A DNA stretch of 64,000 bases from Membranipora membranacea (taxonomy: Eukaryota; Bryozoa; Gymnolaemata; Cheilostomatida; Membraniporidae), in NCBI GenBank assembly GCA_914767715.1, contig OU612067.1, positions 22,170,162 through 22,234,161 of the forward strand, in the 5' to 3' direction. The notes beneath the pieces are model-generated. The model was not told the DNA's origin. It did not search any database and saw nothing but the letters and a program-made list of their open reading frames with translations. The position numbers and the translations under genes were made by a program. Of this stretch, positions 1 through 13,153 are shown piece by piece. Position 1 is the stretch's first letter. Each line of letters starts with the position of its first letter.

Positions 1-2041
<2,041 letters not shown>

Positions 2042-2509
2042 AAAATACCCCCCCCCAAAAACTAAATTTTATTTGCTTAGTCAAACTTACTATGCTGTAG
2101 GTGTAGCATATAGTGCTAGGTAACTCAGTAGTGCGTCCATTTCTCAAGATCGTTTTGGCCAACAAAGTATATTTATGTACATGTCATACTGCTATTATAT
2201 AACCTACATATTTGTGTGTAAAACTTTGATAAAATGATTCATTGGTCGAATGATTGATCGATATTGATTGATTGATTAGCTACCACAAAGATTAACTGTT
2301 GCAAGTAAAGGATGCATATACTTTATCATAAAAGGAGCTTGCTACTGGAGTATTGAACTTGCATTTTAAAAAGTATCTCATTGACCATAATGCACATTTA
2401 CCTCATGATCCATATTCGCCTTAGGAAACAGTCTACTCAAGAAATCTACTCGTACACTTCTCGTTTGTTTGCTAACTTACCTATATATTGATGTATTTTT
2501 TTTTTGTAG

Positions 2510-5500
2510 TTTCACAGCTGTACATAAGACAGAAGTGATTAAGAACACACTGGACCCCACATGGAGGGAGATGATGGTCAGTGTAGACACTTTCTGTAAT
2601 GTAGATAAAGCTAGGACACTCAAAGTAGAATGTTATGACTGGGATAGTGACGGAAGGTGCGTTTGTTTCTTATTACTTTATATTTGTCGACCAAGATACA
2701 TTTAAAATGTATCATGTGAGGTCGGAAGGTACAGAAAAGTGTTCCAATGCTGCAATATATCGTATAGCATCATCATAGTAAATCACAAAATCACGGTATT
2801 TGAAAAAAAAAGAGACTTCATGTACATTATCATTATTATTGAGATTATAAAAGAGACATGTCTACTAACATCAGTTTTGATCTACCGGCCATATTTGAAG
2901 ATGAGGTTTTTTAATCTCTACACTTTGGTCAGGTATTTGTTTATTCCTCTTCCAGATTATAGTAATTCAATCACAATTGATGGTTTGCCAATATGGTGAA
3001 CTGAAGTATGTTGCCTTGAAAGATTTCAGCGTCAACTTTAGATTTGATATTGTTTTTTTTTCAAATACCTGACCGGATAACTTCTTCCTACTTGTTGTTT
3101 GCGTCACAGAGCACTATTGGTAAATACTCAGTGAAAAATCCGTCATTACAACACCCTCCAGTTAAAGTGCAAATAAACCGCTAATTCACTGTTTCTGAGC
3201 GTAAATTTTAGCCTACTTTCGGAGCTGTCCTCTCTCCATTTAGCTGATCAATTGTTTTCCTTGCTTTATAAATTCTTAGTATGATAATTTTAGTCATTGT
3301 ATTCCGCTCAGTGTTTTGTATGTGGTTTTCTTATCAAATTTGCAGCAGGTAATAGCATCTTATCATTTACTCTTGATAAGTTCAACCTGTATGTATAGGC
3401 CTCATTAAGTGCGAAGAATCAGTAAGTCTAGTATGCTACTGCCATCGTTCTGCACTCTGCAGTTTCAACTGATTGACCCTCATAATAATATCTTAATACA
3501 ATAAGACGAGAGACTGATAACCTGGTCGCAAAACTCGAATAGAGTATACCTTGAACTGATTGTAGGTGCTGCGTGTAGTTTGGTTTTATGTTTGAATTAA
3601 GATTGGCTCTTGATGCCCTACATTTAGTTGCCTCTCTTAGGGCAAAGCACAGTACAAACTAGTAGTATTACAGTAGGACCATTGCCCCGGCTGGGGGGGA
3701 GGGGGTCGGGGGGTGGGCAAGAGTCTGGGGGGCTCAGACTACCATTGAGTATAAGCAATAGCAAAATATCAAATATGGCTACATGTTATTAATTCCCTTC
3801 CTGTGTGTAACTTTTGATGGATCTACAATTCCACATATTGTGAGACACTGGACTTCTCTATAATAAGTTGACTTGTAGCTCCATCCTCCTGTATTACTCA
3901 ATATGTATCACTAATCTATGTATTGTATTTATCTCCTTCAGCCACGACTTGATAGGCGTTTTCCTCACCAACATCAAGGAGTTAGCGAAGCACAGTGTAA
4001 ACTTTGAACTTGTGAACCCGAAGAAGACTAAGAAGAAGAGATATGTCAACTCCGGTGTGGTAAAATTTCAGCATCCATATTAGTCTAAAAACTGGCAGCA
4101 TAAGGTCATCAGTTCTACAAATCATATACAAACTGGTTCAGGAATATTTAATTCACGAGCACGCATAATGGTCAGCTACAATCTTAACAGATATGACTAT
4201 ATGGATGAAGGCTCAAGTGCTCAGACAGCTCCATTGGGAGTTAGCGGCATTACATTGTCAACCACCCAATTGGCCTCGAGAGTTGTCCCCTCCTTGTATT
4301 GGGTGGTTGATAATGAAATGCCACTAACTAGCAACGGAGCAGTTAGCAAAGAGTTAGCAAAGCGTCAACAGTTAGCAAAGCACAGTGTGAATTTGTGAAC
4401 CAAAAGAAGACCAAGAAGAAGAAATATGTCAACTCTGGTGTGGTAAGATTTCAGCGTCCATATCAGTCTACGTGCTCAGAAGTCTCCATTGCGAGTAAGT
4501 GGCATTACATCAACAACCACCCAATTGGCCTCAAGAGTTGTCCGCTCCTTGTTTTGCGTGGTTGATAATGTAATGCCACTAACTCGCAACGGAGCCGTCT
4601 GAGCACTTAGACTACATCCATATAGTCATGTCTGTTTAAGATTGTAGCTGATCATTATGCGTGCTCCTGAAATAAATATTCCTGAACTAGTTGGTATAGG
4701 ATTTGTAGAACTGTTGAGCTGATGCTGTCAGTTTGGTGTTGATTTTCATACACGCCTGCAGACGATGTCCCCTCTTGCTCGCTATTTTCCGACGTTTACC
4801 CGGGATAAAGTTTTAAAATGATTGCTAAGTCTTCTTCCGGTTCAACCAACTACTCGGTTTGACTTTGACACAACAAGATGACACAAAAATGCCTATTCGA
4901 TGCCATCAGTAAATCTTACATAATATGTTTGATATGGAGTATGGGCCTTACTGACTAAACCAAGTATGGGCCTTACTGACTATTACCGTCAGCTCACTCT
5001 TTCCCCAATAACATGGGCATATTATGTCCATGTCATTGAGGATGCAGCAACCTGACGGTAATATTAAAGATATTGAACTAACACTGGTTGTGTGGCCGTG
5101 GCCGTCGGGCGAGGGGCAAAGGTCTGGGGGGCTCAGACTAGTTGTGTAACATTGAGAGAGTTTTTGATATTTGTCAGTGAAATTTTCATCACCAACCTCT
5201 ATTTTCTCTTCCATTCTGCTTGTAGATACATGTAGACCATGCCAGGGTAGAGAAAAGTTACACATTTTTAGACTACATACAATCTGGGTAAGATAATCAT
5301 ACTACCGGCTCCATCTCAACATCAAATATATAATCATTGTGGTGTACCCAAAGACCAAAACATGTTACAGTCAGGTAGTAACTTTTGATAAAGTTGTGTC
5401 AGATTTGCATGGTAAAAATATGCTCTACTTGACATGAATTACTGATGGTGGAAAAAGTGCCTCCCATAAGGGAAGGTAACTCTCATTCTCTGCATTATGA

Positions 5501-6448
5501 TCAGGATATGCAATACAAGAGTGGATCATCATTTTACATAATTTGTTATAAAATGCGTTGTTATATGGAGATTTGTAATAATCCATCATATGCGTTAAAC
5601 AAGTTGGAGTTATGCACTCAGTTGGAATTATTTCTGTTGCTCAAACCTGAGGGTCTGTTTTACCAAGAATTTTTACATGTGTAATTCACACAAGCTTGTT
5701 TTTCGGATACACGGGCTTGTCAACCAAGAAACCAAATTATACCTAGGGTGGTTAGGTAACCCTCCTGTCTTCTGTACAATAGATGGGAAGATATTTTTTT
5801 CATATCTATGTGGTGATCGCAATTAAATATCATCTTTCTTACTTACAAAATAATTGTGGCGAATATTATGTCATATTTTTCAAAAGGCTCCAAAGGAGCT
5901 CAAAACGCTGAAGTTTCATTATAACCGTTGAGCTTCGCTTTGAAGCCACGAGTCGGCTTTGATATAACCGCCCTCCCGTATATAATAAATAGAGAATTCG
6001 CAAACTCTTGAAGTTGTCCTCTCCCAACATATGAAATCTTCACGTTTTACGTTGTTTGTCACTTTGGACACCATCTTGATTCGGAGTAGCATCCTCCTGA
6101 CAATGGGAAAGGCGACCTCATACGGATGGTTTCCCGGAATCAAGAATTTGTTGCTTTTTGAATCCTGTGACATCCCTGGGGAGATTTCGAAACCTCTCTG
6201 CTTAATTGAGATTGACCCTTCTGAAACACAAGGACAACATCTGTAGTTCAGCAGATAATCATTGCTATTATACTCATCACTTGTTTTACATTTTCAGAGT
6301 TCAGCTCAATTTCACAGTGGCGATAGATTTCACCGGCTCTAACGGTAAACCACCGAGCCCTCAGTCGTTACATTACCTCGGTGCTCAGATGAACCAGTAT
6401 GTTACGGCCCTGAGCTCGGTTGGTACGATAGTACAAGATTATTTACAG
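2510..6448 (+). CDS. Copine, C2B domain and start of vWA domain
   Basis: Exons in order: ~2510-2656 ([15 protein letters not shown] then [11 protein letters not shown]), 3942-4059 (SHDLIGVF to [10 protein letters not shown]), 5226-5287 (TFLDYIQSG) and 6298-6448 ([15 protein letters not shown] to VGTIVQDY). The first three junctions are in phase, and the residues are the conserved second C2 domain of copines followed by the vWA start. The family binds phospholipid through Ca2+ at C2 aspartates and partners through vWA. Oddities: the last exon is one nucleotide longer than its twin at 1550-1699 (ending DYLQ rather than DYDR), which changes the exit phase. No downstream vWA exons were found before the hairpin cluster at 6.8 kb. 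C2A exons were not found either. It may be a pseudogene or a broken tandem copy. Confidence 0.72.
4134..4692. mobile_element. Foldback element enclosing a broken copine exon
   Basis: The outer arms (from about 4134 and ending about 4692) are inverted copies sharing gagcacgcataatg, cagctacaatctta and gtgctcagac. Inside are two smaller palindromes, about 4230-4342 and 4482-4597, each with arms built on gttagcggcattacat and caaccaccca. Between them, 4350-4470 is a copy of copine exon 3942-4059 and its donor. That copy has lost 7 nt in the middle (…gtgaatttgtgaacc…), which brings a TGA into frame, so it is a pseudo-exon. Confidence 0.7.
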
Positions 6449-6797
6449 GTATGAATCCAACATGACTTATTGTCTTATTGGTATGAGCTGACTAGCTGCT
6501 TGGGAGTGATATCCCTTCTGTTTCATCCCACCCGATCTTGTGTTATTTTTATTGTATGAGTTGGATAGCTGGTTGGTCAACCATCTAGCTGACTGATGTT
6601 GATATCCCGTCAATAACTCATCACCCGTCGCACTTTGGAAACCACAGTTTTTTAAAGAGTTGTTTTAGCTTGCTCGTGTTGCTAACAGTGGCTTTCTGTT
6701 ATGGGGTCGATAAAGAAATGCTGATAACAACAACCCTGGCAAAGTTTATGCACTATGACTAGAATTATCCAATGAACCACCTGAAAAAGTGAAAATA
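4687..6797 (+). repeat. Downstream copy of the ~2-kb direct duplication
   Basis: Partner of 1-2041, carrying the copine exons 5226-5287 and 6298-6448. It contains an extra G-rich insertion at about 5092-5145 (…ggcaaaggtctggggggctcagactag…) that is absent from the upstream copy and resembles G-rich tracts at 3690-3745 and 57900-57975. Confidence 0.85.
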
Positions 6798-6799
6798 CT

Positions 6800-7085
6800 A
6801 TTATTGAGTGTAAATCATAGACTTAATAATAATTATTATTAAGTCTATGGTGTAAATATGTCACGTTGTGAGGAAGTGGCCCTCATTTTAAGCTCAACAT
6901 CATTTATGACTATGACTATAATTCTATCCCTCTCTGATTGACTCGGAGTTGTCTGTCTATGGAAGACGAGCAATGACAAACAATTATTTTTATTTTTCCC
7001 GAGAAAAAATGTTGGTTGTGATCACACCAAGTGAACTATAACCATGGTTATAGTTCACTCGGTGAGATCACAACCAACATAGGCT
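6800..7085. repeat. Short hairpins
   Basis: Two perfect or near-perfect palindromes. At about 6822-6849, catagacttaataataattattattaagtctatg. At about 7010-7077, two arms built on ggttgtgatcaca and gtgaactataaccat fold on each other. They look like foldback or MITE debris; no gene is seen. Confidence 0.7.
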
Positions 7086-7549
7086 GTCAACAATGAAGGG
7101 AGTTCTTTGCTGTCAATATTTATTTATTAAGCCTGAGCAGGATAAGCCAAGAAGATGAGGAACTGGGAGTTCTATGGAATATGCAAACCAAATATGAGTA
7201 TGATACTATATGGCTATCTATATGTGCTTGAAAGTAATGATCTGATCTGATGATTGCAATGAACTCCTTAATAATGTAAGTACATGAGAGGTGCAAATCA
7301 CCAATCCTCATGTGGACATGAAAATATCCATTTTGTGATGTGAGTAGTCAGTAATAATTGTAACTACAGTAAATTCACCGGGCTTAGTCACATACATGTG
7401 ACCAACCTTGGTGTTTTGTATTGGCCATATCAAGGATGAACCTGTTACTCCTTAGTCATATGTATGTGACTACACACATAGATTACATGATGATGATGAT
7501 CAGAGTGAGTCACTGGAGCGATAATAATGTTCAATGTTGTGATTGACAA

Positions 7550-7662
7550 TGATATTTATCCACCGGACTGTTGCAGAGGGTCACCTCCTTTGGAGCATAA
7601 CTATAATATAGTTATGCTCCAAAGGAGGTGACCCTCTGCAACAGTCCGGTGGATAAATATCA
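7550..7662. repeat. Perfect 55-bp-arm inverted repeat
   Basis: Arms 7550-7604 and 7608-7662 are exact reverse complements with a 3-nt spacer (aat). Left arm starts tgatatttatccaccggact and the right arm mirrors it. No open reading frame or promoter is recognisable, so this is most likely a young hairpin-forming MITE-like element. Confidence 0.9.
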
Positions 7663-7670
7663 CTGTCATT

Positions 7671-8117
7671 GAAAGAAATCAGACAGTGGCAGTGACACAT
7701 CACCACCAAAATAAGAATACATATTATGTATTCTTATTTTGGTGGTGATGTGTCACTGCCATTGTCTGATTTCTTTCTTTGTAACCAAAAGGCACCTTTT
7801 TCTCATCTAACCTACAAATCTACCTACGTTGAGATATTGACAACCTACATTACCAGACATCATCACTCTAATCTGCTTATCATCTGCCGTTTGGTTACAA
7901 AGAAAGAAATCAGACAGTGGCAGTGACACATCACCACCAAAAAAGAATACATATTATGTATTCTTATTTTGGTGGTGATGTGTCACTGCCACTGTCTGAT
8001 TTCTTTCTTTGTAACCAAACGGCACCTTTTTCTCATCTAACCTACAAATCTACCTACGTTGAGATATTGACAACCTACATTACCAGACATCATCACTCTA
8101 ATCTGCTTATCATCTGC
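7671..8117. mobile_element. Pair of hairpin elements with repeated tail
   Basis: Two palindromes with the same arm sequence (cagtgacacatcaccacc): 7671-7780 and about 7888-8022. The ~155-bp segment following the first (7741-7895) is repeated after the second (7963-8118, ending cttatcatctgcc). The second hairpin has longer arms including ttggttacaaagaaag. This looks like a palindromic element duplicated with its flank, perhaps by slipped replication. Confidence 0.8.
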
Positions 8118-8350
8118 CTCATGCTCTCCCCGAAAAGCGCGTCAGAGTATCCTAAAGTTAGTTAGAGTGCCCTGAAGCCATCAGCATGCGCCCCAACCAT
8201 TAGCTACTCTGGCTGGCTAACCAACATGAACTTGATCAGCTTACATCATGGTCTCGATTATCAACAGCTAATTGCTTGATCGTAACCAAACTTTTCGTGA
8301 AACACAAGCATAAAAATTTAATAGACAGTTTTTTTATGTGAATCTTTCAG

Positions 8351-8477
8351 GTGGAACTTGGGACTTGTAAAGATGGCAATGGTAATGACTGCCCTGGTTT
8401 CCAGTCGACAGATGACATCTCTCAATACTATCATTGCCTCCATGAGGCCGCTGCTCTCTCATCAGCAGCGGACAATG
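8351..8477 (+). CDS. Possible isolated exon, unrecognised
   Basis: A 127-bp stretch is bounded by a good acceptor (atctttcag) and a GT donor (acaatg/gtaaca). Two frames are open across it. One gives a cysteine-containing segment (ELGTCKDGNGNDCPGFQ), the other a Met/Leu-rich segment (MTALVSSRQMTSLNTIIAS). I recognise no domain in either. It may be an exon of a gene whose other exons I could not find, or chance. Confidence 0.25.
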
Positions 8478-8817
8478 GTAACAGGTTATTTTACTTATCT
8501 AGTTTTCAATGTATTGTTATGATACAAAATTGCAAAGCATGTATAGGTGTAGGCTTGATGTCATCATGGATTGGATTAGTACGAAAATCCATGCTGTCAT
8601 CTTGCAGATCATTTACTAAATAACACCTCTGCAAACATTTATCTGTAAAGTGACCTCAGAGTGAATACAAGGAGTAAGTAAAATCTATCCTGTTAGCTGG
8701 TCAATCATTATTCCTGTCACTGCTACAGTCCAAACTCTCACACCCTCTCATCCTCGCTGTTGCATTGGTTAACTTGATTTTTTGTATATAGGCATAGCTG
8801 TTAAATCCATATTCTCG

Positions 8818-9045
8818 ACAGCATGGTGTAGTGGTTAGAATTTGAGAGTTGCAAGTTCGAGTCCCAGTCACTACTCATGCTGCTAAAGGAGGTGAGCTCT
8901 CCGGGCAATAGCCTAGCTTGCCCACCCTAACTTTGTACAAGTGTGCGCTGATTAAATGAGTTGTATCATTGATCTTATTTAAGCATATCTCATTGGCCCC
9001 CCCGAAAGGGGCAATGAATTGCAAATAAAGTGAATATTATATATT
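8818..9045 (+). mobile_element. tRNA-derived SINE
   Basis: The head is tRNA-like: agcatggtgtagtggttag resembles a polymerase III box A and gcaagttcgagtccc a box B. A non-tRNA body and an AT-rich end near gaatattatatattt follow. The acceptor stem is not maintained, so this is a SINE rather than a functional tRNA gene. Confidence 0.65.
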
Positions 9046-9049
9046 TGAC

Positions 9050-12000
9050 AGCTCTGATTTTCACACACATGTGTCTCACAGCTGAAGACTAGATTAGATC
9101 TAATTTATAACAAGCGAAATGATTATAAAAACTTGAAAACTGTTGAAGAGGCTGAATATGATGCAGATTTATTACATGAAAAGCGACACCCCACTCCCCC
9201 AACATGACAATCTCGATAAGACCTTTAGTCTGCTTATACTCTGTATGAGACATTTAAGAACATCTCACCCACCAGAATCAGACTATGTACAGTCCAACAT
9301 ACATTGTCAAGGCCCCAATAAGAGGCACATGGTGTCTGAATCTCCCTGCTTAGTTCATTGTTTAGGTCTTTGTTCTTATCTCAATTATCTTTCTTTGAAA
9401 AAATCCTTCCGCATATGTCAACAGTCTAATCAATCAACTTTTCCTGTGTTTTTTGATCATCGTATTTGTTGAATACCTCCATACGCTCATTTAGCTGTGT
9501 ATAATCCAATATCAATTAGTTTTCTTTCACTAGAAACCTGCGAAAATAAGGAGCAAGGAGAAACCTTTCCATCCATGCAAGCTCTTACCCTGCTGCCTCT
9601 TGTCCAGCAGCACCAGGAAACACCAAACAGGAACTGAAAGCAACCAGAGACTTAATCAGCTGAAGAAAGAGAACTCCTTACAAATTTCCACATCAGCAAT
9701 CAATGTTTGCAGAGGGTAAGGATACTGAACTGATAATATTATATGGGAGACTAATTTGTGGGCTCAAACTTTGCTTGGGTCACTGAAATGGAAATTCTAT
9801 TTTCATTACCCTAACCGAACCAGTGTTGGGTTAGGTCAGGGTTTCAATTATGGAATGACATTTCCAGCAACCCAAGCAAACTATGAATTGAGCAATCAAA
9901 CTAGTATGTACTGTATACTCTCTGAAACCTTATCATAATTCTTACTTTGCGATGTTTTATTATCAGGGTACAATGTGGTGTGTAGTGGTGAAATAGTTCG
10001 ACAGTGATTATTCAAGGTTTCAAGAAGTATGATATACACTTATTTGAAGCATATTATACTGTTCTTTGAACCTGGAGCAAACAGGCCCACAAAAACAGCT
10101 GGAGAACAAGTTTATCAAAGGGTTTGAGCAAGACAAAGCAGGTTAGTAATAGTATGATGAGTGTGCAATGATTGCGTATTGAAGCACCTTTTGAAAATAG
10201 AAACAATTCTTAGCCCTGATGTAACCATGCTATAACCATACCACTCCTGTTTTTACACTATTCAGTCAATTCATTAGGACTTGGCAAAAAGTCAAAACTT
10301 GGGAATTTGTCTTTGGTACTAGTACTACCCCTTTATCATTTACAGATAAAATCTTGGGGACTTGAGCCTTCAGGTATTCTCTAAACACATAGCTAATCAT
10401 AGAGATACTTACGTTTGTTTGCGATATTAATTAATTATATTAGCAAACTCAATCAGGGTGCTTGGTCACTGGGTGCAGGCCCCAGAGAACTGAGAAAAAG
10501 GTTCATTGCGTAAGGCAGCCCTCGCACCCTGTATTGATATGCCAAATCCTGCATATGGTCCCAAGATTGTCATTCTGTGAGAGTGCCATGAAATGGGGAC
10601 AGACTTGGGTTTTTTTTGTGAGAAGAGTAATGTATTGGGATTATTTTTCCACATTTTATTTTGAAAAATGACCACTGTGTGGAAGTTAACCTGATGTTGA
10701 ACAGTGATGGTGAACTGAGGGTAATTCATCAATAGCTTGTAAATAGACTTGTATTTTCCTGTACTGTAACAATGTTTGTATGTGGCTCCATTTCAAAAAG
10801 TTCACAAATCAACAACCAGATTTATGAAACCTAAATTTGTTACAGTTAGAAAACACAGCAAGAACTCAATACTGTACTGTACTTATCTAAAGCAACGTCA
10901 AGCTTGGAGTTTCTGTGTCTGAAATTTGCCATTGTTCAGCCATGATTTCATGAGTTTTATCATGTTGCACGTATTTATTGTTTCAGGCAGCACGGAAAAA
11001 GACATTGGAATGTGATTGCTGGTGATTGCAGTCCCTAAAGAATGTTACCTGCACCTTTGCATTTTCACTAACAGGCCTTGTCCATGAAGGGTGCATCTAT
11101 TTTCTGAGCATATGTCACACTCTGCCAATGTATGTTTTGGATAAAATAAGTTTTAAAAAAGACAATTATTGGATGGCACTGCAATAAAATTTATATACAG
11201 AAGTTCATCAATATTGGTTCCTTGTCTTCTATTTATGGCCATGTTTGTGGGTAGTAATTATACAAGGCCTTTAGTATAAGGCATACAGTCTGACTACAAT
11301 GATGTATATCGATCAATTGTTTTTGTCAGGTTTTCACGACTTATGTACGACTACTCATTCAAGTTCCACCTTAAGTTTTACTACCTGAAGACATGACAAT
11401 GGGTCCCTCTCACTCCTTGGATGCACTACCAAGTAGCAAATGGCGCTTTAACTTAACTTAATCTCTTTTGATTGAAATGGGGATGTAGCGGTATATCCCA
11501 TGTCTCTGCTAATAGTTGCATGACTATGAGCCTTGAAGAAAAATCTTGTTTTGGCTTTGGATCTCTCATGTTTTTACTATTTTGAAGACTGAGTATTATG
11601 TATTATATTTAGCAAAAGGTCTCTGTCTGTGCATGTTTTTGCTTCCATTGGCAGTTGGAGATCTCCATTCCTGTAAATTGTAAATAGTATCCTGCTATAT
11701 TTGAATCAGGCACCCTATTCAGTTTGGTAACAGCTGCAGAATAATACACTCTTGTTGAACTGTACATGGATTGGATTTTCCAAAAAAAGGGGAGATATGA
11801 TGGCATCAGATCAGAAAAAAGGGTATGATACACCATTCCATTGGTCCAGACAAGGGTTGCTATATATATGACCAAGCCAAAGGACTGAAATTGACTAATT
11901 CCTTGCTGTCACTGCTGAGGTGTGTACTACTCATCAAAAGTCATTGGATTGCACCTGTCAGTGTCCAGTTTAAAATCTTGAAGGCTGTTATGCGGTTGAT

Positions 12001-13140
12001 TTAAATGTCTGCATGACAAAAGCAAGATGTAATCTGAGAACAACAAAAAGATAAGTTACATATTACGCTTCACATTTAAGCCACACCCACAGTAATTACA
12101 TTATTCCGATTGAGTATTACTCATATGACAGTCTATGAATTAGAGTTGTCCCCTCGTTGTGTGTAGACGAGGTGAGACATGTGAATTATTTTACCTGCAG
12201 GTATTCAAAATTTTATATGTCATAGTCCGGGCAAATACCGAAGGCGAGGGATGACACAGAAATTTTTTTCCTGTGTAGAAAATAAAAAATTCTTTATGTC
12301 ATCGTTCGCCAAAACATCAAAATCTGAGGTTTTTAAAATTTTATAAAATGGTCAAATTTGTGACATTCCTGTACCAACTCATCATTTTAAAGCCCTCTTG
12401 TTTTGATTGGCTGCCTTGTGTTGCTTACATTACAACCAATTTCTGAGAGCAGCTTGGCACAGTCATCGCATCACCAAATTTTTTGCTGTACATTCCTGAA
12501 AAGTGATAATAAGAACTTCTGCCATTGAAGAAATTAAAAACTAAGCTTTATATTAAACAGAATCGCACCTGAATGTTGGACCTTATTCTGGATGGAGTTA
12601 TACTCTTTGGTATCACGACTACACCTCTCTGTATATTCCATCTCAGAACAACCTGGTGTAGAATAAGAGCAGCGAGATCATAAATACATGTCAGTGAAAC
12701 ATTTAGACTCAACGCCGGACAAATACTTGCGTAACTTGTCAGCGTCGTGCACAGTTCTGTTGTTATTGTAAAGCAAGAACTTATGACACATACACGTACA
12801 GTGTTGGTTTCTCAGAGAACTTATATTGGTATTCACACTGGTACTTGTGCGGGTTTTAGCGATGGAGGGTAGAATTGCAGTCAATTATTTCTGCAAGTTT
12901 TGCATGAATATAACAGTCAGATGTGATATTAGACTGTCTTGACAAACACCCACCGAACACGATATAAATAAGCAATGACGTGGCTTCACCCTTGCATGGG
13001 TTAGTAACTGTCCGCAAGCCCGATATTTTGTTTAAGTGTTCTTTAGTGACAATGAGAGAATAGCATTTTATTGTGGTCCGCAGCGGAAAAACACAAATCA
13101 AATACAAATACCATACAAATGAGAATGCAGTGCTGTGATC
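9050..13140. other. No recognisable gene
   Basis: Both strands were read. Short open frames lack recognisable domains or good splice signals. Long AT-rich stretches and a few microsatellite-like runs only. The aldo-keto reductase C-terminal exons expected on the minus strand here were not found. Confidence 0.5.
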
Positions 13141-13153
13141 TTTTTGTAATTAC

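Noticed and set aside
9143-9472. 109-codon open frame on the plus strand
   Set aside because: No domain, biased AT-rich composition and no splice context; treated as chance.
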